Assembly: GCA_963803335.1 (NCBI GenBank) | Contig: CAWDME010000011.1 | Location: 558,001 to 622,000, forward strand | Direction: 5' to 3' | Origin: DASSUW01 sp963803335 | GTDB lineage: Bacteria > Actinomycetota > Thermoleophilia > Solirubrobacterales > Solirubrobacteraceae | Length of the DNA stretch: 64,000 bases | In this document: positions 15,919 through 24,883 of the stretch, in pieces | How positions within the stretch are numbered: the stretch's first letter is position 1 | How the letters are laid out: the number at the start of each line of letters is the position of its first letter | Position numbers and translations under genes: made by a program | The notes under the pieces: model-generated | What the model was told of the DNA's origin: nothing | Database searches by the model: none | The model's input: only the letters and a program-made list of their open reading frames with translations

Positions 15919-17388
15919 ATGGCCACGGTAGAGCTCGACCCTCAGCAGCTGCTGATCGGCGGCGAGTGGGTCCCGGCGAGCTCGGGTCGCGCGTGGGACA
16001 GCTCAGGACCGGTCGAGGGCGTCGGCGCCACGCCGGTCGCGGCCGCCGGGCCTGACGACGTCAAGCGCGCGGCCGAGGCCGCCCAGGCCGCGTTCCCCGC
16101 GTGGTCGAACACGCCGCCCGGCGAGCGCCGCGCGCTGCTCAACCGCGCCGCCGACCTGCTGCAGGACCGCTCCGAGCAGATCGCCGCGACGATGACCGAG
16201 GAGACCGGCGGGACGTTCGGCTGGGGCATGTTCAACTGCAGCCTCGCCGCCGGAATGCTGCGCGAGGCCGCCGCACAGGCGTACGGGCTGATCGGCGAGG
16301 TGATCCCGTCCGACGTGCCGGGCCTGCTCGCGCTCGGCGTCCGGCAGCCGGTCGGCGTCGTGGCGGGCATCGCGCCGTGGAACGCGCCGGTGATCCTCGG
16401 CACGCGCGCGATCGCCACTCCGCTGGCGTTCGGCAACACCGTGATCCTCAAGGCGTCGGAGGAGTGCCCGCGCACGCATGCCGCGATCGTCGCGGCGGTC
16501 AAGGACGCCGGCGTGCCCGACGGCGTCGTGAACCTGATCGTCAACGATCCGGCCGATGCCGCCGAGGTCGTCGAGGCGCTGATCGCGCATCCGGCGGTGC
16601 GCCGCATCAACTTCACGGGCTCGACGAAGGTCGGCCGCATCATCGCCGAGAAGGCCGGCGCGCACCTCAAGCGCGTCCTGCTCGAGCTCGGCGGCAAGGC
16701 GCCGCTGATCGTGCTCGACGACGCCGACCTCGACGCCGCGGTGGCCGCCGCCAACTTCGGCGCGTTCTTCCACCAGGGCCAGATCTGCATGTCGACCGAG
16801 CGGATCGTGGCCGACCGGTCGATCGCCGGCGACTTCGGCGGCCGGCTCGCGCAGCGCGCGGGCGCCCTGGTGGTCGGCGATCCGCGCAGCCCCGAGACGC
16901 AGATCGGCCCGGTGGTCAACGAGGGCGCGCTGCGGCGCATCTCCGAGCTCGTCGAGGACGCACGCGGCAAGGGCGCCGACGTGCTCACCGGCGGCGAGGC
17001 CGACGGCCTGCTCTACAGGCCGACCGTCCTCTCCGGCGTGACGCCCGAGATGCGGATCTACGGCGAGGAGTCGTTCGGCCCGGTCGTCTCGATCGTCCCC
17101 GTCGACGGGATCGACGAGGCCGTCCGGGTCGCCAACGACACCGAGTACGGGCTGTCTGCCGCGGTGTTCGGGCAGGACGTGCCGCGCGCGTTCGACGTCG
17201 CGCGCCGGATCGAATCCGGCATCTGCCACGTCAACGGCGCGACGGTCCACGACGAGCCGCAGATGCCGTTCGGCGGCGTCAAGGCGAGCGGCTTCGGGCG
17301 CTTCGGCGGCCGCGCCGCCGTGGATGAGTTCAGCGAGCTGCGCTGGATCACCGTGGGCGGCCCCGAGGGACGGCACTACCCGATTTAG
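15919..17388 (+). CDS. Aromatic (vanillin/benzaldehyde-type) aldehyde dehydrogenase
   Basis: 489-residue NAD(P)-dependent aldehyde dehydrogenase. VLLELGGKAPLIVLDDADLD holds the general-base Glu, and FFHQGQICMSTER the nucleophilic Cys; the Rossmann motif GSTKVGR and the C-terminal EESFGPVVS and MPFGGVKASGFG are intact. The stretch LGVRQPVGVVAGIAPWNAPV and the surrounding region resemble vanillin and salicylaldehyde dehydrogenases. It would oxidise an aromatic aldehyde to the acid that feeds protocatechuate. Strong Shine-Dalgarno AGGAGGGG, ATG start. Substrate assignment is from resemblance and the pca neighbourhood. Confidence 0.88.
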   Translation: MATVELDPQQLLIGGEWVPASSGRAWDSSGPVEGVGATPVAAAGPDDVKRAAEAAQAAFPAWSNTPPGERRALLNRAADLLQDRSEQIAATMTEETGGTFGWGMFNCSLAAGMLREAAAQAYGLIGEVIPSDVPGLLALGVRQPVGVVAGIAPWNAPVILGTRAIATPLAFGNTVILKASEECPRTHAAIVAAVKDAGVPDGVVNLIVNDPADAAEVVEALIAHPAVRRINFTGSTKVGRIIAEKAGAHLKRVLLELGGKAPLIVLDDADLDAAVAAANFGAFFHQGQICMSTERIVADRSIAGDFGGRLAQRAGALVVGDPRSPETQIGPVVNEGALRRISELVEDARGKGADVLTGGEADGLLYRPTVLSGVTPEMRIYGEESFGPVVSIVPVDGIDEAVRVANDTEYGLSAAVFGQDVPRAFDVARRIESGICHVNGATVHDEPQMPFGGVKASGFGRFGGRAAVDEFSELRWITVGGPEGRHYPI

Positions 17389-17400
17389 TGGGAACCACTA
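17386..17400. terminator. Hairpin TAGTGG-GAA-CCACTA at the dehydrogenase stop codon
   Basis: Perfect 6-bp stem with a 3-base loop whose first three bases are the TAG stop codon. It may act as a weak terminator. It ends in ACTAG, like the longer palindromes at 21845 and 30638. Confidence 0.4.
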
Positions 17401-17440
17401 GCCGCAACTCGCAGGGGGTGCGGGCGTTGTTTGCCTTTGC

Positions 17441-18835
17441 ATGACGCGCCTGCTCCCTCTCCTCATCACCCTGCTCGTGCTTGTCCCGGCCCACGCGGCG
17501 AGCGCCAAGCGGACCCAGATTGGCATCGCCGACGACCGCATCCTGCTCGCCGGCGGGCCGCGCGCCGACGCGGCCGTCGCCCAGTGGCAGAAGCTGGGCG
17601 TCGACAACGTCCGCATCTTCGCCTCGTGGGGTCACATCGCCCCGGAGGACAAGCCCGCCGGCTTCAACGGGGCCGACCCGGCTGCGCCCGGTTACCAGTG
17701 GGCATTCCTCGACGGTGCGGTCGCCCGCGTCCGCGCCGCGGGCATGAGCGTGACGCTGACGATCACCGGTCCCGGGCCGCTGTGGACAAGCTCGCGGCCG
17801 AAGCTCAAGCGGCGGGCCTACAAGCCGCGGCCCGGCGCCTACCGGGCGTTCGCGACCGCCGTGGCCAAGCGCTACGGCGCGCAGGTCGACCGCTACATCC
17901 TCTGGAACGAGCCGAACATCCACTCCTGGCTGGCGCCGACGTCGACGTGCCGGCATCACCGCTGCACGCCGACGGCGCCGCACCTGTACCGCTCGCTCGT
18001 GCTGGCGGCGTACCCGGCCGTCAAGGCCGCCGACCCCGGGGCGCAGGTGCTGCTCGGCGCCCTCTCGCCGCGCGGGCAGCGGCCGCGCAACTCCAAGACC
18101 GTGATGCGCCCGCTGCTGTTCCTGCGCCGCCTCGGCTGCCGGGCCGACAGCTTCCGCCGCATCCGCACCGGCGCGTGCCGGCACTTCAAGAAGGTCACCG
18201 GCGACGGCTTCGCGATCCACCCGTACAACGGCCGGCTCGCGCCGGAGCGCCCGCACCCGAACCCGGACGACGTCTCGCTCGGCTCGGTGTCACGGCTGGC
18301 GCGGACGCTCGACCGGCTGCAGGCCGTCGCGGCGCTCGACCCGACGACCCGCCGCTTCGGCATCTACGTCGACGAGTACGGCTACCAGACCAACCCGCCC
18401 GACCGCGCCAGCGGCGTGGCGCCGAGCCGGCAGGATCGCTGGCTGCAGCGGGCGGCCTACGCCGCCTGGCGCAACCCGCGCATACGCCTGTTCACGCAGT
18501 ACCTGTGGCGCGACGAGCCGAAGCTGCACGGTGGCTACGGCGGGTGGCAATCCGGCCTGCGGTTCTCCAACGGCCGCGCGAAGCCGTCGTACGCCCACTT
18601 CGACACGCCGTTCCAGCTCGACGCGGCGCGCAGCCGCCTGTGGGGCCAGATCCGGCCGGGCGGTCGCCACACGGTGACCGTGCAGCAGCGCCCGCACAAG
18701 TCCGGCGCGTGGCGCACGCTCGCCACGGTCCAGACCGACGCGCGCGGCTACTGGTCAGTGGTGCGACACCTGCGCCCGGGCACCGCGTACCGGTCCACCT
18801 CCGACGGGATGACGAGCAGTACGCTGCGCCGCTGA
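17441..18835 (+). CDS. Secreted glycoside-hydrolase-like TIM-barrel protein
   Basis: 464 residues with a Sec signal peptide (LLPLLITLLVLVPAHAASA). The body looks like a clan GH-A barrel: YILWNEPNIHSW carries the Asn-Glu acid/base pair, and IYVDEYGYQTNPP offers a candidate nucleophile Glu. The last 80 residues (after LWGQIRPGGRHTVTVQQRP) look like a small beta-sandwich domain. The substrate is not readable; GH5/GH39-like proteins of this kind are common in soil actinobacteria. It may share a transcript with the nucleotide kinase-like gene 2 bases downstream. Confidence 0.75.
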   Translation: MTRLLPLLITLLVLVPAHAASAKRTQIGIADDRILLAGGPRADAAVAQWQKLGVDNVRIFASWGHIAPEDKPAGFNGADPAAPGYQWAFLDGAVARVRAAGMSVTLTITGPGPLWTSSRPKLKRRAYKPRPGAYRAFATAVAKRYGAQVDRYILWNEPNIHSWLAPTSTCRHHRCTPTAPHLYRSLVLAAYPAVKAADPGAQVLLGALSPRGQRPRNSKTVMRPLLFLRRLGCRADSFRRIRTGACRHFKKVTGDGFAIHPYNGRLAPERPHPNPDDVSLGSVSRLARTLDRLQAVAALDPTTRRFGIYVDEYGYQTNPPDRASGVAPSRQDRWLQRAAYAAWRNPRIRLFTQYLWRDEPKLHGGYGGWQSGLRFSNGRAKPSYAHFDTPFQLDAARSRLWGQIRPGGRHTVTVQQRPHKSGAWRTLATVQTDARGYWSVVRHLRPGTAYRSTSDGMTSSTLRR

Positions 18836-18837
18836 GG

Positions 18838-19359
18838 GTGCGGCGAATCGCGGTCATCGCTTCGGCCAGCGGCAACGGCAAGACCACGCTGGGGCGCGCT
18901 TTGGCGCTGCGCCTCGACGTCCCGTTCGTTGAGCTCGACTCGCTCGTCCACGGGCCCAACTGGACGGAGACGCCGGACGCCGAGCTGCGCGCCCTGGTCG
19001 AGCCGATCGTGCGCTCGGACGGCTGGGTGATCGACGGGACCTACCGGCGCAAGATCGGCACGCTCGTGCTCGACGGCGCCGACACGATCGTCTGGCTCGA
19101 CCTTCCCCTCCGCGTCTGGCTCCCGCGACTGCTGCGACGGACGTGGCGGCGCCGGCGCGGTCACGAGCCGCTGTGGAACGACAACCGCGAGACGCTGCGC
19201 AACGCGTTCTGGGGCCGCGAGTCCCTGTTCGTCTTCGCGCTGCGCTCGCACTTCCAGCGCCGCCGGGACTGGCCGACCGAGCTCGCCGCCCACCCGGTCG
19301 TGCGGCTGCGGAGCGTCGCAGAGGTCGAGCGCTGGCTCGGCTCCGTCCCGCGCGGTTGA
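18838..19359 (+). CDS. P-loop nucleotide kinase-like protein (FlaR/AAA_17-like)
   Basis: 173 residues with a P-loop ASGNGKTTLGRAL at the N-terminus, LDSLVHGPNW, DGTYRRK and VWLDLPLRVWLPRLLRR, the pattern of adenylate-kinase-like ATPases annotated as topology-modulation protein FlaR. Small-molecule or nucleotide phosphorylation is likely but the substrate is unknown. GTG start at 18838, 2 bases after the preceding stop; the frame is open upstream but overlaps the glycosidase gene. Confidence 0.8.
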   Translation: MRRIAVIASASGNGKTTLGRALALRLDVPFVELDSLVHGPNWTETPDAELRALVEPIVRSDGWVIDGTYRRKIGTLVLDGADTIVWLDLPLRVWLPRLLRRTWRRRRGHEPLWNDNRETLRNAFWGRESLFVFALRSHFQRRRDWPTELAAHPVVRLRSVAEVERWLGSVPRG

Positions 19360-19428
19360 CGCGGGACCGGCCGTCCGATTAGGGTCGCGTCGCGGACAAG
19401 GCGCCCTCACGGACGAAGGAGCGACGCT

Positions 19429-20856
19429 ATGCCGAGGATCGTGTTGGCCGCAGTCACGACGACGCTCATCCTGGCAATCGGCGCCGCTCCTGCCGCAGCC
19501 CGAGTGAAGGCGATCGCGGTCAGCACCGGCGGCCCCAGTTGCGCGCTGCTCTCGGACGCCACGGTCAAGTGCTGGGGTGGGAACGGGAAGGGGCAGCTGA
19601 CGGCCGTCGCCGTGCACGGACTGGCCGGCGTGACGACCGTGAGCGCGTCCGGGGGCTCGGCCTGCGCCTCGCTCGCGGACGGCACCGCCCGCTGCTGGGG
19701 CGACAACAGCTCGGGACAGCTCGGGGACGGGACGACGACTGCGCGGTCGTTGCCGGTAGCGGTCCAGGGCCTCACCGGCGTCGTCTCTGTGAGCACGGAC
19801 GGGCCGACGGCGTGCGCCATGCTGTCCGACCACACGGTGAAGTGCTGGGGCGACAATAGGCTCGGCACGCTTGGCAACGGCACGTACGTGAGCAGCTTGA
19901 CGCCGGTCGCCGTGCCCGGGCTGAACGACATCACGGCGATCAGCGTGGGCGACGTGAAGGCGTGTGCGCTGCACGCAAACGGGACGGTGAGCTGCTGGGG
20001 CTGGAGCGGCAGGCTCGGTCCGGTCGAGGACATGGGCAACGTGCTCACCCCGTCGCTCGTGCCGAATCTGACCGATGCGACCTCGGTCAGCACGGACGCG
20101 TACAACAGCTGCGCGGTGACCACGAAGGCCGTCGTCAAGTGCTGGCGATCGTTCGACGCGCCGAAGCTCGTCCACGGGTCCAGCAAGGTGAAGCAGTTCA
20201 GCTGGAGCCCCGACGGCCAACAGACGGAACACAGCTGCGCGGTGATCGCCGGCGGCACTGTCAAGTGCCAGAGCCCCTACGCGTATCTGGGACAGACCGG
20301 TGTCGGCTACAACCTGACGAAGAAGGTCGTCACCGTGCCCGGGCTCCACGGCGTCACCGCCGTCAGCGCCAGCAGCTTCTACACCTGCGCCGTGCTGACC
20401 GGCGGCGGCGTCAAGTGCTGGGGCGAGAACAACGGGGGCCAGCTCGGAGACGGGACGAGGCAGACCCGGTTCCACCCCGTGTCGGTGCGGGGCATCGACA
20501 AGCCGGCGACCGGGAAGGCGGACCTCGCCGTCTTCGCCGGACGGTGGTTCGGCCACGAGCGCAGCCTGCGAATCAGCCCGAAGGGCCGCACGAAGATGGT
20601 CGTCTACCTCGGTTGCTGCAGCCACATCATCGACCTGTGGTTCCGGCTGTCGCACGTCCGCGGGACGTACTCCGTCGCTCGCGCTCGCGCCCGCGTCACG
20701 CGCGTGCACGTGTACAACAGGCACATCGCCGGTGACGGGCCGCACGTGGGCCAGGTCGGCACGCTGCGCTTGACGCGCGGGTACATGGTCGAGCCGTTCT
20801 CCGGCTGGAACTTCTGCGACGAGGTCCGCCAAGCGAAGGGCGACTGCGGGGCGTGA
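19429..20856 (+). CDS. Secreted RCC1-repeat protein
   Basis: 475 residues: signal peptide (ending about AARVKA), then seven or so blades of the RCC1/beta-propeller type, each with a CALLSDATVKCWG-like unit and GQLGDGT. Paired Cys in the blades (C-x6-8-CWG) suggest disulfide-stabilised extracellular folding. The last 120 residues leave the repeat pattern and contain GCCSHIIDLWFRL and two more Cys. Function unknown; propellers of this kind bind proteins or glycans. Clear Shine-Dalgarno AAGGAG before the ATG. Confidence 0.8.
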   Translation: MPRIVLAAVTTTLILAIGAAPAAARVKAIAVSTGGPSCALLSDATVKCWGGNGKGQLTAVAVHGLAGVTTVSASGGSACASLADGTARCWGDNSSGQLGDGTTTARSLPVAVQGLTGVVSVSTDGPTACAMLSDHTVKCWGDNRLGTLGNGTYVSSLTPVAVPGLNDITAISVGDVKACALHANGTVSCWGWSGRLGPVEDMGNVLTPSLVPNLTDATSVSTDAYNSCAVTTKAVVKCWRSFDAPKLVHGSSKVKQFSWSPDGQQTEHSCAVIAGGTVKCQSPYAYLGQTGVGYNLTKKVVTVPGLHGVTAVSASSFYTCAVLTGGGVKCWGENNGGQLGDGTRQTRFHPVSVRGIDKPATGKADLAVFAGRWFGHERSLRISPKGRTKMVVYLGCCSHIIDLWFRLSHVRGTYSVARARARVTRVHVYNRHIAGDGPHVGQVGTLRLTRGYMVEPFSGWNFCDEVRQAKGDCGA

Positions 20857-20870
20857 CGTAGGCTTGAGGC

Positions 20871-21500
20871 ATGCGTGTAGCCATCGCCGGCGGGCACGGC
20901 CAGATCGCCCTGCGGCTCGCCCGTCTGCTCTCTGAGCGCGGGGACGAAGTCCGTTCGCTGATCCGCAACCCCGACCACGCGGACGACGTCCGTGCCGCCG
21001 GCGGCGAGCCGGCCCTCCTTGACCTCGAGAACGCGAGCGAGGAGGAGGTCGCCGAGGCGATCGCGGGCGTCGATGCCGTTGTGTTCGCCGCCGGGGCCGG
21101 CCCGGGCAGCGGCTCCGCGCGCAAGGAGACGATGGACTACGAGGGCGCGGTGAAGCTGATCGGCCCCGTGCCGCGCTACGTGATGGTCAGCAGCATGGGC
21201 GCCGACCCGGACGCGCGGGGCGACGACACGTTCGCCGTCTACCTGCGCGCCAAGGGCAAGGCCGACGCTGCCCTGCGCGAGAGCGGGCTCGACTACACGG
21301 TCATCCGCCCCGGGGCGCTCACCAACGACGCCGGTATCGGCGCCGTCGCCCTCACCGAGCACGGCGAACGCGGCAAGATCCCGCGCGACGACGTGGCGGC
21401 CGTCATCGCCGCCGTCCTGTCCGCGCCGAACACGATCGGCAAGACGCTCGACCTCATCTCCGGCGACGTGCCGGTCGCGGAGGCCGTCCAGGCGGTCTGA
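20871..21500 (+). CDS. NAD(P)-binding Rossmann-fold protein (atypical SDR, YhfK/NmrA-like)
   Basis: 209 residues. MRVAIAGGHGQIALRLARLL is the dinucleotide-binding motif, then VVFAAGAGPGSG, VMVSSMGAD and DYTVIRPGALTND, as in atypical SDRs such as YhfK. These usually sense or reduce with NAD(P); no Tyr-x3-Lys pair of a classical SDR is seen. The stop is followed 2 bases later by the cupin gene, so the two are probably one transcript. Confidence 0.85.
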   Translation: MRVAIAGGHGQIALRLARLLSERGDEVRSLIRNPDHADDVRAAGGEPALLDLENASEEEVAEAIAGVDAVVFAAGAGPGSGSARKETMDYEGAVKLIGPVPRYVMVSSMGADPDARGDDTFAVYLRAKGKADAALRESGLDYTVIRPGALTNDAGIGAVALTEHGERGKIPRDDVAAVIAAVLSAPNTIGKTLDLISGDVPVAEAVQAV

Positions 21501-21502
21501 GC

Positions 21503-21847
21503 ATGGGCGCCGTCCATCGCCGGAACGTGGACGGCACGTGGGAAGGCGTGCCGCCCCAGCCATACGGCGAAGGCATGCGGCGCCACGAGCTGATCGGCCC
21601 GACCGACGGCGCGCCGCACTACCGCCTCCGCTACTTCGAGGTGCCGCCCGGCTGCGCCACGACGCTCGAGCAGCACGAGCACGACCACGGCGTCGTCATC
21701 CAGCGGGGCCGCGCACGCGTCACGCTCGGCGAACAGGAGCACGAGCTCGGCCCCGGCGACGTCGTCTACGTCGCCGGGAACGAGCTCCACAGCTTCGAGG
21801 CGACGGGCGATGAGCCACTCGGCTTCATCTGCGTCGCCCCACCGTAG
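21503..21847 (+). CDS. Small cupin-domain protein
   Basis: 114 residues, single-domain cupin. The metal-binding motifs are visible: EQHEHDHGVVIQRGRARVTLG for the first and GDVVYVAGNELHSFEATG for the second. The central EHEHDHG offers two His plus Glu. Such small cupins bind a metal and act as oxygenase, isomerase or sensor; the role is not determined. Its TAG stop is also the first three bases of a large palindrome. Confidence 0.82.
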   Translation: MGAVHRRNVDGTWEGVPPQPYGEGMRRHELIGPTDGAPHYRLRYFEVPPGCATTLEQHEHDHGVVIQRGRARVTLGEQEHELGPGDVVYVAGNELHSFEATGDEPLGFICVAPP

Positions 21848-21927
21848 TACCGGCCTTCGAAAGTACGCACGGTTCCGGTGGGCCGCCGATCACCGGCGAC
21901 CGCACCTACTTCCGAACACCGGTACTA
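21845..21927. repeat. 83-bp imperfect palindrome with TAGT...ACTAG ends
   Basis: Outer arms TAGTACCGG (21845-21853) and CCGGTACTA (21919-21927) pair perfectly. Inward, the left TTCGAAAGTA matches the complement of the right arm (TTCGGAAGTA) with one mismatch, giving a stem of about 25 bp. It lies between convergent genes and could terminate both, and resembles the element at 30638-30754. Confidence 0.65.
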
Positions 21928-21928
21928 G

Positions 21929-22894
21929 CTAGAACCGCAGGTGGTGGCGGCGGACGCTGTGGCTGGTGCTCGGCGAGTGCGCGCCGGTGGTGTCGACGGC
22001 GACGACCCGGTAGCGGCCGCCGTGCTTCTGCTTGATCCGCTTCGAGTAGCGCGAGAAGCCCTTGCTCGTGTGCTTGGAACCCGTTTGGGCGATCGTAATC
22101 CAGTTGCCGCTCCGCAGTTTCTGGATCTGCACAAGAGCCGCGTCCTCGCCGGGCTTCAGCGTCCCCCAGAAGTGGATCCGGCCGCGGTGGACGCCGCGAA
22201 AGACCTTGGCGTGGCGCGTGACCTTCACCGTCGTCCCGAGCACGGCGATGGGGCTCACCACATCAGGCCGCGCGACCATCAGCACCCGGTACTGCGTGTC
22301 GACCGCGACGGAAAGGATCGGGAACGAGAACGAGCCGTCTGAGCCGGTGACCTGCGGGTTCCCCTGGTTGACGAAGCCAGTGGTGTACGGCCACGGGTTG
22401 GCTTGGAGGACGACCTGGCGGCCGGAGTTGCCCGTGCCGCTGAGCACGCCCGCCAGCGTCACCGCGCGGCCGGCCCGGATCGGATTCGGCGTCGCCGCGA
22501 GCGACACGCCGAGGGGTTGGCGCTTGGTCTTGAACGTCTTGTCGGCGCCGGGATAGACCGTCGAGCCGCGGAGGGCGACGACCCGGTAGTGGTAGGTCGT
22601 GGCAGGGGCGAGGCCGGCGATCGCGGCCGCGACCTTGCGGGCGCTGTTGCCCTTGCCGGCACCGGTCGACGGCGTCGTCCCGCCGTAGAGCTTGGTGGTC
22701 CCGTACTGGAACACGTAGTTCGTGGCCGTGCCGTTGGGATCGATGCTCCCATGGAGCGTCGCGGTCGACGGCGTGATGGCGGTCACCCCTCCCGTCGTGG
22801 CCTTCGGCGCTGCGGCGAGCGCGGCCGCAGGCAGCAGCAGTGCGCCGGCCACCACAGCCACGGCCGGCACTCCGAGTCTTCGGATGCTTCCCAT
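21929..22894 (-). CDS. Secreted fibronectin-III-like surface protein
   Basis: 321 residues with a Sec signal peptide (AVAVVAGALLLPAAALAAAP). The mature part begins with a fibronectin type III-like module (SIDPNGTATNYVFQYG, LAPATTYHYRVVA), then an Ig-like beta-sandwich (VTLAGVLSGTGNSGRQVVLQ) and a basic C-terminal domain rich in Lys/His. The ATG at 22894 has a good Shine-Dalgarno (GAGGGG). Likely a wall-associated or secreted protein; function unknown. Convergent with the cupin gene, separated by the palindrome. Confidence 0.78.
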   Translation of the reverse strand: MGSIRRLGVPAVAVVAGALLLPAAALAAAPKATTGGVTAITPSTATLHGSIDPNGTATNYVFQYGTTKLYGGTTPSTGAGKGNSARKVAAAIAGLAPATTYHYRVVALRGSTVYPGADKTFKTKRQPLGVSLAATPNPIRAGRAVTLAGVLSGTGNSGRQVVLQANPWPYTTGFVNQGNPQVTGSDGSFSFPILSVAVDTQYRVLMVARPDVVSPIAVLGTTVKVTRHAKVFRGVHRGRIHFWGTLKPGEDAALVQIQKLRSGNWITIAQTGSKHTSKGFSRYSKRIKQKHGGRYRVVAVDTTGAHSPSTSHSVRRHHLRF

Positions 22895-22938
22895 GCCTTC
22901 ACCCCTCCAGATGGACGATTTCGACCGCCTCAACACCG

Positions 22939-23634
22939 CTATGGGCGTTTCGGTGCGGTGAGCGTGTCGGCGAGCGCAACCAGATCGCCGGCCACGATGT
23001 CGTAGTCGCGCTCGGGCTCGAGGTCGTTCGTCTGCCCGGGGCCGTGCTCGGTGGGCCGGGGGATGAACGCGGTCATCAGTCCCAGGCCGCCGGCGGCGAC
23101 GAGATCGCCGTTGTGCGCGGCCACCATCATCACCTCGCCGGGCTGCAGCCCGAGCGCCTCGACGCTGCGCAGGTACGCCTCCGGCTGCGGCTTGTACGCG
23201 TGCGCGAGCTCGGCGCCGAGGATCACGTCCCACGGCAGGCCGGCGCGGCGAGCCATGTCCACCAGCAGCGCGATGTTGCCGTTGGAGACCGGCGCGATGA
23301 TGCACCGCTCCTTCAGCCGGGTGAGCCCGGGCACCGTGTCGGTCCACGGGTCGAGCCGGTGCCACACCAGGTTCAGCTCGTCGCGCTTGGCCGCGGGCAG
23401 GTCGGCGCCGTGCGCCGCGAGCACGTCGTCGAGCGCCTCGCGGTGCAGGACATCGAGGATCGTCCACTCGCGCCGCCCGCTGCGCACGGTGTCGAGCTGC
23501 GGCTGGTAGCGCGCCCGCCAGTCGTCGGCGTACGCCGCGGACAGGCCGTACGGCTCGCCGGCGCGGACCACGCTCGTCCGCCAGTCGACGCAGGTGCCGA
23601 AGACGTCGAAGAACAGAGCCTTTGGAGTTGGCAT
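22939..23634 (-). CDS. Haloacid dehalogenase, type II
   Basis: 231-residue HAD hydrolase of the 2-haloacid dehalogenase subclass. FFDVFGTCVDW holds the nucleophile Asp, VSNGNIALL motif II, YKPQPEAYL the motif III Lys, and MVAAHNGDLVAAGGLG the distinctive type II motif. It would hydrolyse 2-haloalkanoic acids, or phosphate esters if misassigned. I chose the ATG at 23634 (MPTPKALFF) with a GGAG about 10 bases upstream; a start at 23664 would overlap the divergent isocitrate lyase gene. Confidence 0.87.
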   Translation of the reverse strand: MPTPKALFFDVFGTCVDWRTSVVRAGEPYGLSAAYADDWRARYQPQLDTVRSGRREWTILDVLHREALDDVLAAHGADLPAAKRDELNLVWHRLDPWTDTVPGLTRLKERCIIAPVSNGNIALLVDMARRAGLPWDVILGAELAHAYKPQPEAYLRSVEALGLQPGEVMMVAAHNGDLVAAGGLGLMTAFIPRPTEHGPGQTNDLEPERDYDIVAGDLVALADTLTAPKRP

Positions 23635-23653
23635 CGGCGGGTAGGACTCCAGT

Positions 23654-24883
23654 ATGTCGAGCAACGGAGTGGTCCGTCCCTACGAGCTCCAGGACGTCGA
23701 GCGCCTGCGCGGCTCGGTGCGCGTGGAGCACACGCTCGCGCGCCGCGGCGCCGAGCGGCTGCGCCGCCTCCTGGAGGAGAAGCCGTTCGTGGCGGCGCTC
23801 GGCGCCAGCACGGGCAACCAGGCCGTGCAGCAGGTGCGCGCCGGCCTCGAGGCGATCTACCTGAGCGGCTGGCAGGTGGCGGCTGACGCCAATCTCGCCC
23901 GCCAGATGTACCCCGACCAGGGGCTGTATCCGGTCAACAGCGTGCCGGAGGTGATCCGGGCGATCAACGGGGCGCTGCTGCGAGCCGATGAGATCGACCA
24001 CGCCGAGGGGCGTGACGACATCGACTGGCTCGTCCCGATCGTCGCCGACGGCGAGGCCGGCTTCGGCGGCCACCTCAACGTCTTCGAGCTCACGAAGGCG
24101 ATGATCGCCGCGGGCGTCGCCGGCGTGCACTTCGAGGACCAGCTCGCGTCGGAGAAGAAGTGCGGCCACATGGGCGGCAAGGTGCTGCTGCCGACCTTGT
24201 GGGCGATCCGCAACCTCGTCGCCGCCCGCCTGGCGGCGGACATCTGCGACGTGCCGACCGTCATCGTCGCCCGCACCGACGCCGACGCGGCCGACATGGT
24301 GATCAGCGACGCCGACGAGCGCGACCACGAGTTCCTCACCGGCGAGCGGACCGAGGAGGGCTTCTACCGCTCGAACGCCGGGATCGAGCAGGCGATCGCG
24401 CGCGGGCTCGCGTACGCGCCGTACGCCGACCTGGTGTGGTGCGAGACCTCCGAGCCCGACATGGAACAGGCCGAGCGCTTCGCCGCCGCCATCCACGAGG
24501 AGCACCCGGACAAGCTGCTGGCCTACAACTGCTCGCCATCCTTCAACTGGAAGGACAAGCTCGACGACGACGAGATCGCCGGCTTCCAGAACCAGCTCGC
24601 CGAGCTCGGCTACCGCTTCCAGTTCATCACGCTGGCCGGCTTCCACACGCTCAACCACTCGATGTTCCAGCTCGCTCGCGGCTACCACGAGAGCGGGATG
24701 AGCGCCTACGCGGAGCTCCAGCAGCGCGAGTTCGCGTCCGAGGACGAGGGCTACACGGCGGTCAAGCACCAGGCGGAGGTCGGCGCCGGCTACTTCGAGG
24801 AGGTCGCGCTCGCCATCACCGGCGGCGACTCCGAGACCACCGCGCTGTCCGGCTCGACGGAGGAGTCGCAGTTCCAGGGGTGA
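23654..24883 (+). CDS. aceA: Isocitrate lyase
   Basis: 409 residues. Cleaves isocitrate to glyoxylate and succinate, first step of the glyoxylate shunt. SEKKCGHMGGKV carries the catalytic Cys170; DGEAGFGG, HFEDQ and NCSPSFNWK are also canonical, the last belonging to the substrate-binding loop. No malate synthase is in the window. The stop overlaps a flavin reductase start (GTGA). It is useful when acetyl-CoA from aromatics is the carbon source, which suits this genome, but no operator shared with the pca block was found. Confidence 0.96.
   Translation: MSSNGVVRPYELQDVERLRGSVRVEHTLARRGAERLRRLLEEKPFVAALGASTGNQAVQQVRAGLEAIYLSGWQVAADANLARQMYPDQGLYPVNSVPEVIRAINGALLRADEIDHAEGRDDIDWLVPIVADGEAGFGGHLNVFELTKAMIAAGVAGVHFEDQLASEKKCGHMGGKVLLPTLWAIRNLVAARLAADICDVPTVIVARTDADAADMVISDADERDHEFLTGERTEEGFYRSNAGIEQAIARGLAYAPYADLVWCETSEPDMEQAERFAAAIHEEHPDKLLAYNCSPSFNWKDKLDDDEIAGFQNQLAELGYRFQFITLAGFHTLNHSMFQLARGYHESGMSAYAELQQREFASEDEGYTAVKHQAEVGAGYFEEVALAITGGDSETTALSGSTEESQFQG

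Noticed and set aside
18748..20832. A 694-codon minus-strand frame opposite the RCC1 gene.
   Set aside because: No start signal, no domain, Arg/Ala/Asp-biased; the plus strand has the signal peptide and repeats.
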